NCBI GenBank assembly: GCA_018292915.2
Contig: JACVVK020000139.1
Coordinates: 620,001 to 684,000, forward strand
From: Batillaria attramentaria
Taxonomy: Eukaryota > Mollusca > Gastropoda > Batillariidae
Length of the DNA: 64,000 bases
Direction: 5' to 3'
Under the pieces are notes generated by a model that saw only the letters and a program-made list of their open reading frames with translations, was not told the origin of the DNA and made no database searches. Shown piece by piece: positions 30,377 through 42,200 of this stretch. The position numbers and the translations under genes were made by a program. How positions within the stretch are numbered: the first letter of the stretch is position 1; the number at the start of each line of letters is the position of its first letter.

Positions 30377-31902
30377 AAGCACTGAAGCTGATACACAGGG
30401 CAGAATTTATTATTATGGGCCGAATGAGGGGTAGGGTTTGAGCTACTGTGTGAGGGGGGGGGGGGGAGGGTCCAGCTGCTGGTTCGGGTCTCCGGCATAG
30501 ATCTGTCCGGCTACTGAAGCTCTGTGTGTGTATGTGTGTGTGTGGGGGGGGGGGGGGGTCCAGCTGCTGGTTCAGGTCTCTGACATAGATCTGTCTGGCT
30601 ACCGAAGCGGTCCCCGGGGCAAAAACCCCAACCGGCATCGTCGTCAACAACCCTACTTTGGCAGCTGCTCTGAGAGCTGCAATATGAAGGGGTCTAGTAG
30701 AGCTAACAGCAAATAATATGAAGGGTGTACTGTTGCAATTTATACCAGCATACCAGCAAAACGCCTTGAAATGGTCTAGCAGGCAAACTTCAAAGGCGGC
30801 CTTGTATCTGATTTGGAGCAGAAGTTGACATGCAGATCCACTTACCCTAGCCACTACGATAAGAAGCAACTAGATGAGATTTTACTGACACACAATCCAC
30901 ACAGGCAATCCAGTCAACCATGCAGTTTAAAGATCTGAACACATGTATACAACAGACATAATGGTTTTTTTTAAATTTATTTCATTTTTATTTTATTTTA
31001 TTTTCGCCGGGTATGGTTTCAGTTTATCATTATCAAACCTTCTTTTATAGGATGGGGCAGATTTCACTGCGCGCAGCAGTAAGTTTCAGTGATAAAGAAC
31101 AAGACTGTGACGCTTCTCCAGACAATACATACTTTTTAAACCTGTGCTTCTATAGGAAAACATGGTTGCCTCATTTCGGGGAATCCCCTAGGCCTGTAAC
31201 AAGGAAGTTCCTCCAGAAAGACTCTCACAAGTGAAAAACAACCACACATGGTCTAGGTCAAACAGACTCCACTCCGTCTTGAAAACGTGTTTACTAAATG
31301 TATACTCTAATGGGTTTACCAACCTGCACAGGTGCTTGTAGTCATGGTATCCAGCACGATTTTGCACGATGGGACAATTCAGGTTACCGATCGCTAGCGT
31401 TACCTCCCCTCTGCACATCTTTCTCGGAGGAGAGGCAAAAGGCTGTGGTGGTCTGCTAGGGAAAACATTCGAATCTCTGTCAACGTGTAGGAAGAAAGTC
31501 AGTTGTACTTTGGACCTGATAATGGAATGCACGGGCGTTTAGCGTGATTTTGTCGACTGAGTCACTTGCATGGAGCTGTAGTGCGGTTAGAGCCACGATC
31601 GTGGAAGTGAGGGTATGCCCAGGCGGTGTGAGATAGCCCACTTTTGTTTACAGTGTTTTTGTCCTTGGAAAAGAAAACATCGTTCTTACAAACAACTTGT
31701 ACATGTACCGCATATAAAATTTGTAATGCTGTCTGTCGATTGTGACATTTTTATGGAAAGGAAAAGTTGATGCTTTCGAATTTAGTTAAAACAGGATATC
31801 CACGTTGATACATGGACATGAACGTTGAAGAGTGCTGTGAAGTCTGCAAGCTGCGACAGTCTTAAGTTTCACGTTAAATTTGTCCTTTGTTTATCCAGCA
31901 GA
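30377..31902. promoter_or_regulatory. Spacer between divergent CARD-gene and PANK4 starts
   Basis: The two start codons face away from each other across 1.5 kb, so promoters and 5' non-coding exons of both genes must lie here. The right half (about 31340-31700) has more CpG than its surroundings. A donor-like CAG|GTTGGT on the minus strand near 31330 could end a non-coding first exon of the CARD gene. An acceptor-like sequence (TTATCCAG) at 31891-31898 precedes the PANK4 ATG. G-run microsatellites lie at 30452 and 30543. No transcription start can be fixed. Confidence 0.4.
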
Positions 31903-34386
31903 ATGGCACACACAAATTATGCCAGAAGTATAGAACTACCAAAGGAACAGATCTTCCGCAACCTACAGAATGCCAAGCGCTTCGCCATCGACATAGGTAA
32001 ATTAATTGACACTGTATTTTTGTTTTCATGTTACATGTACATCATTATGAGTTGCGCATCTGGCTGGAGATGGAGCAACACACACACACACACACAAAAA
32101 GCACAGCTGTATGTATGCAGGGATTCACATCCATTTCCACCTTTATCAGTCAAATGACCTGGACTCCATTAAAGCAATAGGACATTTGTCCTGAAAAACA
32201 AAAATCAATAGGACATTTTTGTCCTGAAAAACAAAAATCAATAGGACATTTTTGTCCTGAAAAACAAAATACAAAAGGACATTATTTTTAACAGCATTTG
32301 ACCAGTTGATGGCCTTGGTTGTTTCTTCGGAGGCATGGTGAACCGCTGTCAATCGAAAGTTTGCGTGATACAAACGGGAAAACCCAGCGCGGGGCAAGAA
32401 CGAGCACTCTGGTCACTCTGGTCAAAGCACTTCCACAGCCTCGTAGTTGAAACGTAAAAACGGCAGAGATACAGGGCGGGAGACATTTCGTATTAAGTAT
32501 ATATAAAAAAAAACATTCAAAAACAACCCTCAATTAAAGGTTTTATTGATACAGTTACAGTCACACCCCCCCCCCCCCCCACTCCCCCCAAAAAAACATC
32601 CACTTATGTCTGAGCCATCCGGGCTCCTCAGCGCACACCCCGCGCGAGCACTGCACCACGCTACAAAGCAAGATGGAAGCTCAGCCTCGATTGGGCCATG
32701 ACTTTTGCTGTACCCATCTACGCCACCCTCCCCCAACCTCGCTCGTGAAAATGGCGGAGATACAATCTGATGTGCAATCGCAAAAAGGAAATACCAGCGA
32801 CAGAAATGACCGTTCAAAGCTGGCGCAAATTATACACGAGGTCAGTCCGAGCCAAAGCAAATGAAATCGAACATTTTACTTCTGTTTGGCTATATCAATA
32901 GGACATTTGTCCTGCTGCCGAGAAACTTTATCAGACATTTAAAAAAACTATCCGTCTATGACCGATGACCGACGTGGATGTGAATCCCTGTGTATGTAAC
33001 ATAACTTCAAGGGAAGGTCAAGAAACTCTTTACGCTCTCATTGTGGAGCTCTTGCGTGTTACATCTTCAAAGCTTGCATGGGGACAACCCTGTGCTTTTC
33101 TCATTGGGGGGAGGGGGGGGGGGGGGGAGGGGGGGGGGGGTCTGCCAGCTGTCTATCACTCCAGGTGTCCATTCTGCCTCTAATGTCCTGGCACAGCTTT
33201 ATAAACATGTGTGTGGTGGATATTTTTATAACTGACTGAAGTGGCAATGGACGACCACCCCCTGCCCACTATATGATAAGACTGGTTAAAAGGAACAAGC
33301 CACTGCACACCAGTAGGAGCCACTTCAAGCCACTACATGTATTATGCCTTCCCAGCTAGGCCCAAGACCACTACATATTGCATAATTGTAATGGCTTCTA
33401 CCGATCTGACAGTTTCACAGGGATGGATTTAACTGGTAATTACCGGTAAAATACTGGTTTGAAAAGGAAAATACTGGTTGGAAAATCAGTAGCCGGTAGA
33501 ACCTACCGGTTCTTATTTTGTTTGACTGGTTTTGAAAATACAGGAAAAGAGAGGAAAAAAAGTCTCTGAGTCAGAGAGAGAGAGAGAGCGAGCTGTGCCG
33601 AGATGTAGTAGTGAGTGTATGACGCCTGTCATTTAATTAATTGACAAACACCGTAACAGTTACAGTTAGCAATTAACTTATCACTGCATTCATCGGCAGA
33701 TTTTCGGTGGTAAAATTACTGGTTTCCGTGACTGGCCTACCGGTTCGCGTGCGAGTAGGTTTGTTTACTGTGACGTCGTACCGGTTTGGAAACTGCCTAG
33801 CGCGATCACTGGTTTCAAGTAAAATTGTGATTTTTGCATAGGCTTTTAAGAGGTATGTAAAAAAAAAATGATGCTGATCATTACACAAGATTAATATTCT
33901 CATTCCAGGAGGTTCTCTGGCAAAAGTTGCATACAGCTCAGACTGGCAGCGACGAGCCCCTCTTGTGTACGATGAGCCCGATTCAGTAAGTATATAATAC
34001 ACCAAGATCCATGTCATTGTGCACCCTGCAGAGGAATTGAAGTACCTATACTGCCACTCCACAAGCTATTTCTGCGGACACTTGCCTCGACCCTGACACT
34101 ATTCTGTATCTCTGCCTAAATCCATTTCAGAACCCCGAGTGAAGTGCAGTAGCTGTATTCTGATGACAAATTATTACGCTGTCTGTAACACTCCACTCCA
34201 GCAGAACAAGGGAGTTCTAACCAAATGACAGGTTATACTGTAGTCAGGGGTACGAGACCACCAAATGTGCGAGTGTCACTATTTAGTGTTGTGGCGAGTG
34301 TCTGTAGTGTTTGTTGTGGAGAGGGGTCACCGTGCAGTAACTGTCTATGCAGGGCACAGAATATCTCTCTCCGTGTGTATGCATGA

Positions 34387-34434
<48 letters not shown>

Positions 34435-37400
34435 CTCAACAGCACAGATTCATGTACAATTTTTTGAAATGTGTATAGGAGGAAATCTATTTAATTCTGT
34501 GCCCCCACCACCTTCTTTTTTAGTCCAGTATAATAAGAATAATAATAATTGAGTTTTGTGTGGTCGCTGTATCCAATTTCTTGATTTGGCTCAATGCGCC
34601 ACGAACTGAACCCAACATGCACAGTCATGTGAATCACACGCATTCTCTCACACACTGGACATGAAAATGTTACAGTTACATGGTGCGAAGGGTCAGCTCA
34701 GCAATTTATGGTTTGGAACTGAGAATTGCATTTATTTTCACATTTGGGCTGAATATTTCCAAAGCAGAGGTGGATGAAGTCGGAGTAGCCAGAGAGAACC
34801 CTCGGCGTCAATGAACACATACGACAAGGTCATTTACAGGCTTTCGGTTTCTCAGGAATTCATGAAACAAGATGCTGATCAATTCAATCTGATATTAGCA
34901 GATACCCACTTGCAATTGTATAGATATATGGCTTCTTCTTGTGATGTCGACATTTTTACTACTCTCACTTTCAGGATGGGTCGATTTACAATGTTGCTGA
35001 GAAAGAAGAAACGATGGTCAGGCTTCACTTTGTCAAGTTTGAGACAAAGTACATCGGGAGCTGTCTCGACTTCATCTTGACCAATCTCATTGACTCCAAG
35101 GAGTTCATGCGTGACAAGATTATCAAGGTCACAGGAGGTGGAGCGTACAAGTACAAGGAACTCATCACCAGCAAACTGGGAGTACAGTCAGTATCCATTG
35201 TTTTCTAACCATACCGAAAGTCGTTTCTGATTTCATTTAAAAATCCTTTGTTACTCTATTTGCTGTTGTGTATAGGGCTGCTAGCTAGACTTGCCTGCTT
35301 GTTTTTCACATTGTTTCATATTAGATACAAATCTAGTCGACAAATAAAAAACAGTCTCGGACATTGCTGCTTACACTTGCTGTGGTGCAAGCCACTGTTC
35401 TCAGATGAATGATAGGTACTTCCTTAGTTTTCTAACCACTGTGACAGGCACGTGATTCCAGTGTGCCCGGTTATGCACAGGTACGCACAGCGATCGTTAA
35501 ATGTGTCAGGACCATGGTAGCCATTCGGGCTACCACCCTGAACAAAACTGGTAGCCCGAAAAAAATTCTGGAAGCCGGAGTGGCTGCTAGGTTCTGATTC
35601 ATCTCAGAATTCCTGCTCGCCATTCGGGCTACCGCTACCGGAGCTTTCACTCGCCCGACGGTAAATATGGTAGCGAAAGCGAGCGGGCGAACGCATTTGA
35701 CGATCGCTGTATGCATATATTCATATACAGAAAACTCATAAACTGATGCACAGATTTGAGAACAGCGTGTGACAGGGGACGCACGTGACAAACAGTATTT
35801 TTCCAACTCACTCCCGGAAAGTGAATGAACAAAAAGTGATCTGTGACTAGCAGCAGATGTTTGCAGCATTTGCAGCATCACATTTCCACTAAGCCATTGT
35901 GCATCACAGACCTGTGCAGACAGATCTGATTGACTTATGCACTCTGGGACACTTTTTGTCCACTCATAATGTTCTGTTTGGTAAGCGTGCGGGTTCCTCG
36001 CCTTGCCGATTTGCTGTGGCTGACATGCTGCTGTTCACATACATCTCTCATACTTGAATACTTTTGTCAGCAACAATAAATGGTTTTTCAGACATTTTTT
36101 TTTTTTTATTCCAGAAGACCATGGACCCTCAAAATTTATAAAAGGACCCTCAGAAATATGGAGAGAGGGTCCCAAGGACCCTAGTATTTTCGAATCCCAG
36201 GGAACACTGAATTCCTTTATCTTTAGTACTCACTGTGATATTTGTGTTGTCAACAGAGTGGACAAGGAGGATGAGATAGAATGCCTTATCTGCGGCTGCA
36301 ACTTCCTCTTGAAAAACATACCCGATGAGGCGTTTGTATACCAGCGCCATGGCAACCCAGACTACACCTTTCAGGGAGTTGATCAGGACGTGTTTCCCTA
36401 CCTTCTTGTCAACATCGGATCAGGTGTTAGTCTTGTGAAGGTGAGCTGTTTACCTCGACAGTCCTAGCCAGTCATATACCCACACAAGCCTTCCCTTAGC
36501 CAATAAATGATGTTTGTACCCTTGCTTCGAGGGACTAGTTAGCCAAGAGACATCTCTGTTGACTAAAGGTAGTGCTACTTAGTTAAGATTTGATCCTGTT
36601 CATTGTGCAGTAGTTGCCTCCCTTGGCCTCTTAAATTGCCGTTGTAAAACCATATTGTTTTTGTTCAGGTTTTTGGGTGGGTTGTTTTTGTTTTGTTTGT
36701 TACTTTGGGGGGAAGGGGGGGGGTGTTTGTGAGTTTTCCATGGTTTTCTTAAACGAAAATGCTAACAATGGTAGTCATGACAACTGCTACGCATTATATA
36801 TAAAAAAATTGACTGTGTTGCTTACCCGTAGCTGATACGCCGGGTGGATTTCATAGCCGAAGGGAAACAGTTTAGACTTAAGGATTTCTTGGATGGGTTT
36901 ATTTCCCTAACACCTTAACACTTTAGCACGATCAGTTAGCATATCAAAGATGGTATACAGACAACAGCTGTGGCTTATAGCCAGAGTAAAGGTCAATATA
37001 TCCAGTGCTGGTTTGTGTGCCTTGATTATTTTTTCCAGCAGCGGAGACCAACCAGTGTTGAGCTTATGTTCTACTGTGTATTGTTTAACATAAACAGTTT
37101 TACACGCTGTGTTTGCTGTAGGTGGAATCTGACACCAAGTTTGAGAGGATCGGTGGAACTTCAACTGGCGGGGGCACGTTCTGGGGGCTGGGTTGTCTCC
37201 TCACACAGGCAAAGGTCAGTCGTCTGTGTGTATAATTGTCACGTCTGCAAAGTAACTTTTTTTTTTTCTTGGTGATGACTTTAACCCTGGTACTGCTGAG
37301 CCCGGAATATTGTGGACTTCCTCTATGGCTTTTTTAGCATAAGACAAATGAATTCAGCAAGAGCAGGGTTAATGGAGGCCACGTACATCTACTGCATCCT

Positions 37401-38262
37401 GCCTCACCCATACCGTGATTTAAAAAAAAGAAAAATTTTATTTGTGTGTATACATTAGACACAGCTTTCTCATCCACACCAATTTTGCCACGGGTTGGCA
37501 AAATTATAAAGGGAAATAACCTCTCAGTTCTGTATTTTGCTAGGCAGTGCTAGTTGGAATGAGACACCAATGCTAGTTGCTTACCTTTGATCTGTAATCT
37601 GGTTAGTTAGTTGTCTTTGGTTTAACTCCTGCATTAGTGTATAAAACGGCCAGTATGAGACTTTGTGAAAGCTAGTTGAGCATCACGAGTTTTCATGCAG
37701 CAAGCATTTTTTCATTGGGTTTAAATCCAGCCAGTACCAACAGAACTTGGTATTCTGCTACCGTGAACAAATAACAGACCAGAATTGACTTTCTACCAGG
37801 CTATAGGGAAGCCGGGATTGCAGAATGGTAGAGCATTGGACTTTCAGTGCTTGGGTCATGAGTTCGAATCCTGGCGTGGGCCAAATATTTGTGCTGGCCT
37901 TTTTCTCGTTGCCTCGTCTTTGGTATCACCCGTGCGTGGTGAAAAAGGACGTTAAACTCCCAAACATCTCCCCCACACACACCCTCTACCATCCTGTAGA
38001 TTAATCCTGTTTCATATGTCTTATCTCAGCACTGTGTGGTCTTTTGTGTGGCTTGCAAATATTGTGGACTACCTCTTGCGGGGCGGTCGGTGGTCTAATG
38101 GTTAAGACTTAGTCACCAGTGCGAGAGGTCAGGTTCGAGTCCCACTCGGGACGAAGAATTTTGTCTTTCTCGTATGTGGCACCATTCATTCGGGCCAACC
38201 GTTGGGGGTTCTCTCCAGGTACTCTGGCTTCCTCCCCCTCTGCTTTGGAAATGTTCAGCCCA

Positions 38263-38331
<69 letters not shown>

Positions 38332-39164
38332 CAATTCTAAAATTCTCACACACTGGACATGAACACATTACAATCACGTGATTGTAGTGTGTTCATGTCC
38401 AGTGTGTGAGAGAATGCTTGTGATTCATGTGAGCGTGCATGTTGGGTTTAGCTCGTGGTGCTTTGAGCCAAATATTTGGGATAGAGGGCCTATATTAATA
38501 CGCTTATTATTATTATTATTTTTATTTTTTTTAATTGCAAACAAACACTTCGCTTTGTCTCATCAACTGGATGTTACATGCTGTACATGCATTATCATTT
38601 TGTTACCAGTCGTTTGATGACTTGCTGGTTCTGGCTGAGGCGGGCGATCACAGATCAGTTGACATGTTGGTGCGAGATATTTATGGCGGGGCGTACAACA
38701 ACATGGGACTTGCGGCCGACATTATCGCCAGCAGTTTTGGGAAAGCCACACGCATTGATGGTGAGTTTGTTAGGGTTGTACGTGACATGCAAATTATTAT
38801 GTTTGTCATATTATATACGATTTACGTCGCTTTTGTTGGAAATCGGTTATTAGATTAGATTTAATAGATTTTTCCCGTGCTTTAACACTGTTCAGCAACT
38901 CACCAGTAGAAGTTGCTGTTTGATGCGTGACTGCTTCACGTATTCAGTATTCTAGTGTAGGACAACAGTATATCCCTGCCAAGTACTGTAGAAGCACTGG
39001 AGTTTCAAGTTGGTGTTGCTTTTTGCTGATAAAAGAGATACAGTGGTATGTGTACTTGCCATGTACATATTCAATGCATTTAGACTCTGTGCCTCAAAGA
39101 TCTGTTAATGGCTCACCTTATTACCGCCCCCCCCCCCCCCCGTCCTCCCCAGTCTGCTTTGGAG

Positions 39165-39234
<70 letters not shown>

Positions 39235-42200
39235 GAGAATTACATGATGTTCTGTACTTTTGCTCTGTTTTGTTCTGCAGTGGGCTGCGGCCTAAGCAAT
39301 GAACATTCATATTCGTATTCATATTCAAATACATTCTTTCCCCAGGTGAGAATTTCCAGAAAGAAGACTTGGTTCGCAGTCTGTTGTTATGCATCAGTAA
39401 TGACATCGGGCAGATCGCCTACCTGCAGGCCCGACTTCACGGTCTGACAAAGATCTACTTTGGTGGTTACTTCATCCGTGGTCATCCACTTACCATGCAC
39501 ACCATCGGCTTCGCCATCAACTACTGGTCGAAGGTCACTTAATTCAGCTAGCTTCTGTTTATTTCTTTTCTTTTTTTCTTTTTCTTTTTTTAAAACTTTA
39601 TTTGTTGTTATTTAACCACTGTGTCAGATGTCTTGTTGAATTTTGACAACTTGCACCTGTTTCTTTTTTTCATTTTCTCTTTTTTACTGCTTTATTATCC
39701 CTTTTGTGAAATTCGTGGTGCTTCCCCTGGGGGAAGCGCGTCACCACGGTGCAGCGCTACCCAATACCTAGTGTATATTTCAATTTTGCTGGGGGAGGAA
39801 AGCCAGATAATCCAGCGAGACACCCCTGATGAGCAGCCCGGCAGCCAGGAAAAAGCGGTATCACATATCACAAGCTTGACCTGGGCTGAAACCCACGCTT
39901 CATCGCCGTGACATTGGTGACGGCCGTTCAGTGGCGCGGAGGTCTAGTAAACTTGTGCTGTGATGTTGCAACTTTTTCAACTGCCCTCTCTTCTTGCTGC
40001 TTCCATCCTCACCATCACCCAACTCGGCCCCAAGAAACCAAGTCCACTTTTTGCCTTGTTCTGTCATAGTTGCACCCCCAGACAGTTCTACACTGCAACA
40101 CCCAACTCCCACCCCCCACCATCACCACATCTAAACTCATATGACCCCAGGCTGCCCCCCCATCTCTTGTGTTAAGTGTTTGCTTTTACTGATGTGATAT
40201 GTTTTTAGAGCAGGCGTTCGGTAGAGCATCATCAGCTTTCGGACTTTAGGTGTGATCTGTCAGTTTTTAGAGCAGACGTTAGGCAACTGTGGAGGGTCAT
40301 CATGTTTCAGACTTTGGGCGTTAGTACTGACAGTAGTGATCTGTCAGTTTGCTTCTGAGCGACAGGATGTACATGTATATGTACTTCTTTGTTTTGCCAT
40401 GTGTTGCGCAGGGTGAAATCAAGGCGTTGTTCTTGCGACACGAAGGTTACCTAGGTGCTGTTGGAGCCTTTCTCAAGGGCAATGAGGAGCAAGGTTAGAT
40501 CTCATCTTAGTACATATGTATGTCAAGGTTAGATCTCATCTTAGTACATATGTATGTCAAGGTTAGATCTCATCTTAGTACATGTATGTCAAGGTTAGAT
40601 CTCATCTTAGTACATGTATGTCAAGGTTAGATCTCATCTTAGTACATGTATGTCAAGGTTAGATCTCATCTTAGTACATGTATGTCAAGGTTAGATCTCA
40701 TCTTAGTGCATGTATGTCAAGGTTAGATCTCATCTTAGTACATATGTGTGTCAAGGTTAGATCTCATCTTAGTACATGTATGTCAAGGTTAGATCTCATC
40801 TTAGTACATGTATGTCAAGCAAATAGATTTAAACACTTCATTCACATTTTACGGTCCTTCGAACTCAGTCCATCACCTCAACAGCTCCTTTGCATCTTTT
40901 TCTTTAACATCATCATGTGGTGGAGCACACACCATGCCTTCTGGGAAATTTTGAAAACATCAGTGAAATGACACCACCTGCTGGTAAGCAGCACTGAAAA
41001 CGTGGACATCTTTCTATGATTTTTTGTTTCTTTTTCTTTTTCTTTTTTTAATATATGCAGAAGCTTCAGTCCCTTTACAGTTTTTCTTTTCACTTTTCAG
41101 TGGGGTTTCAGAAACATGGATTTTTGACGATTCAAAATCCTTTTGATTTTTGATAGATGCTGAAAAATACTCATGGGGAGAGAACCTCGCTGGGAGCTCA
41201 GGACTCGCCAGTCCCAAGTCTTCATACGCACACGAGGGACAAATACAACACAGTATCTTTGACCATGGGGTAAGTTTTCACACAAGGGACAAATACAACA
41301 CAGTATCTTTGACCATGGGGTAAGTTTTCACACACACTTGAGGTACTGTTACAACACAGTGTCTTTGACCATGGGGTAAGTTTTCACACACACTTGAGGT
41401 ACTGGTACAACACAGTGTCTTTGACCATGGGGTAAGTTTTCACACACACTTGAGGTACTGGTACAACACAGTGTCTTTGACCATGGGGTAAGTTTTCACA
41501 CACACTTGAGGTACTGGTACAACACAGTGTCTTTGACCATGGGGTAAGTTTCCACTCGTACAAGGGACAAATACAACACAGTATATTTGACCATGGGGAA
41601 AGTTTTCACACACACTTGAGGTACTGGTACAACACAGTGTCTTTGACCATGGGGTAAGTTTTCACACACACTTGAGGTACTGGTACAACACAGTGTCTTT
41701 GACCATGGGGTAAGTTTTCACACACACTTGAGGGTACTGGTACAACACAGTGTCTTTGACCATGGGGTAAGTTTTCACACACACTTGAGGTACTGGTACA
41801 ACACAGTGTCTTTGACCATGGGGTAAGTTTTCACACACACTTGAGGTACTGGTACAACACAGTATCTTTGACCATGGGGTAAGTTTTCACACACCCTTGA
41901 GGTACAAATACAACACAGTATCTTTGACCATGGGGTAAGTTTTCACACACCCTTGAGGTACAAATACAACACAGTGTCTTTGACCATGGGGTAAGTTTCC
42001 ACTCACACGTACAGCACATTGTCTTTGAGTTTCTGCTGTTCTCTGTAGTAATTCACCGGGCAGCATCTGTTTGCATTTATGTTGCTTTTCATAGAGAGAA
42101 ATTGGCTGTAGAAAACATGATGCCATATCACATGTGTTTGGATAGGTTCAAATGTGTGTTACAAAGACCAGATTAGTGCTGCTGTTGCAGTTTTCTCAGT

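Noticed and set aside
31188..31532. Open frame on the minus strand as the first coding exon of the CARD gene
   Set aside because: The only good donor there leaves phase 2, while exon 1 at 30376 needs phase 1 or starts itself; a non-coding exon is still possible.
32673..32864. Short plus-strand frame containing [11 protein letters not shown]
   Set aside because: It lies inside PANK4 intron 1 and inside a probable transposon, and no family resemblance was recognised.
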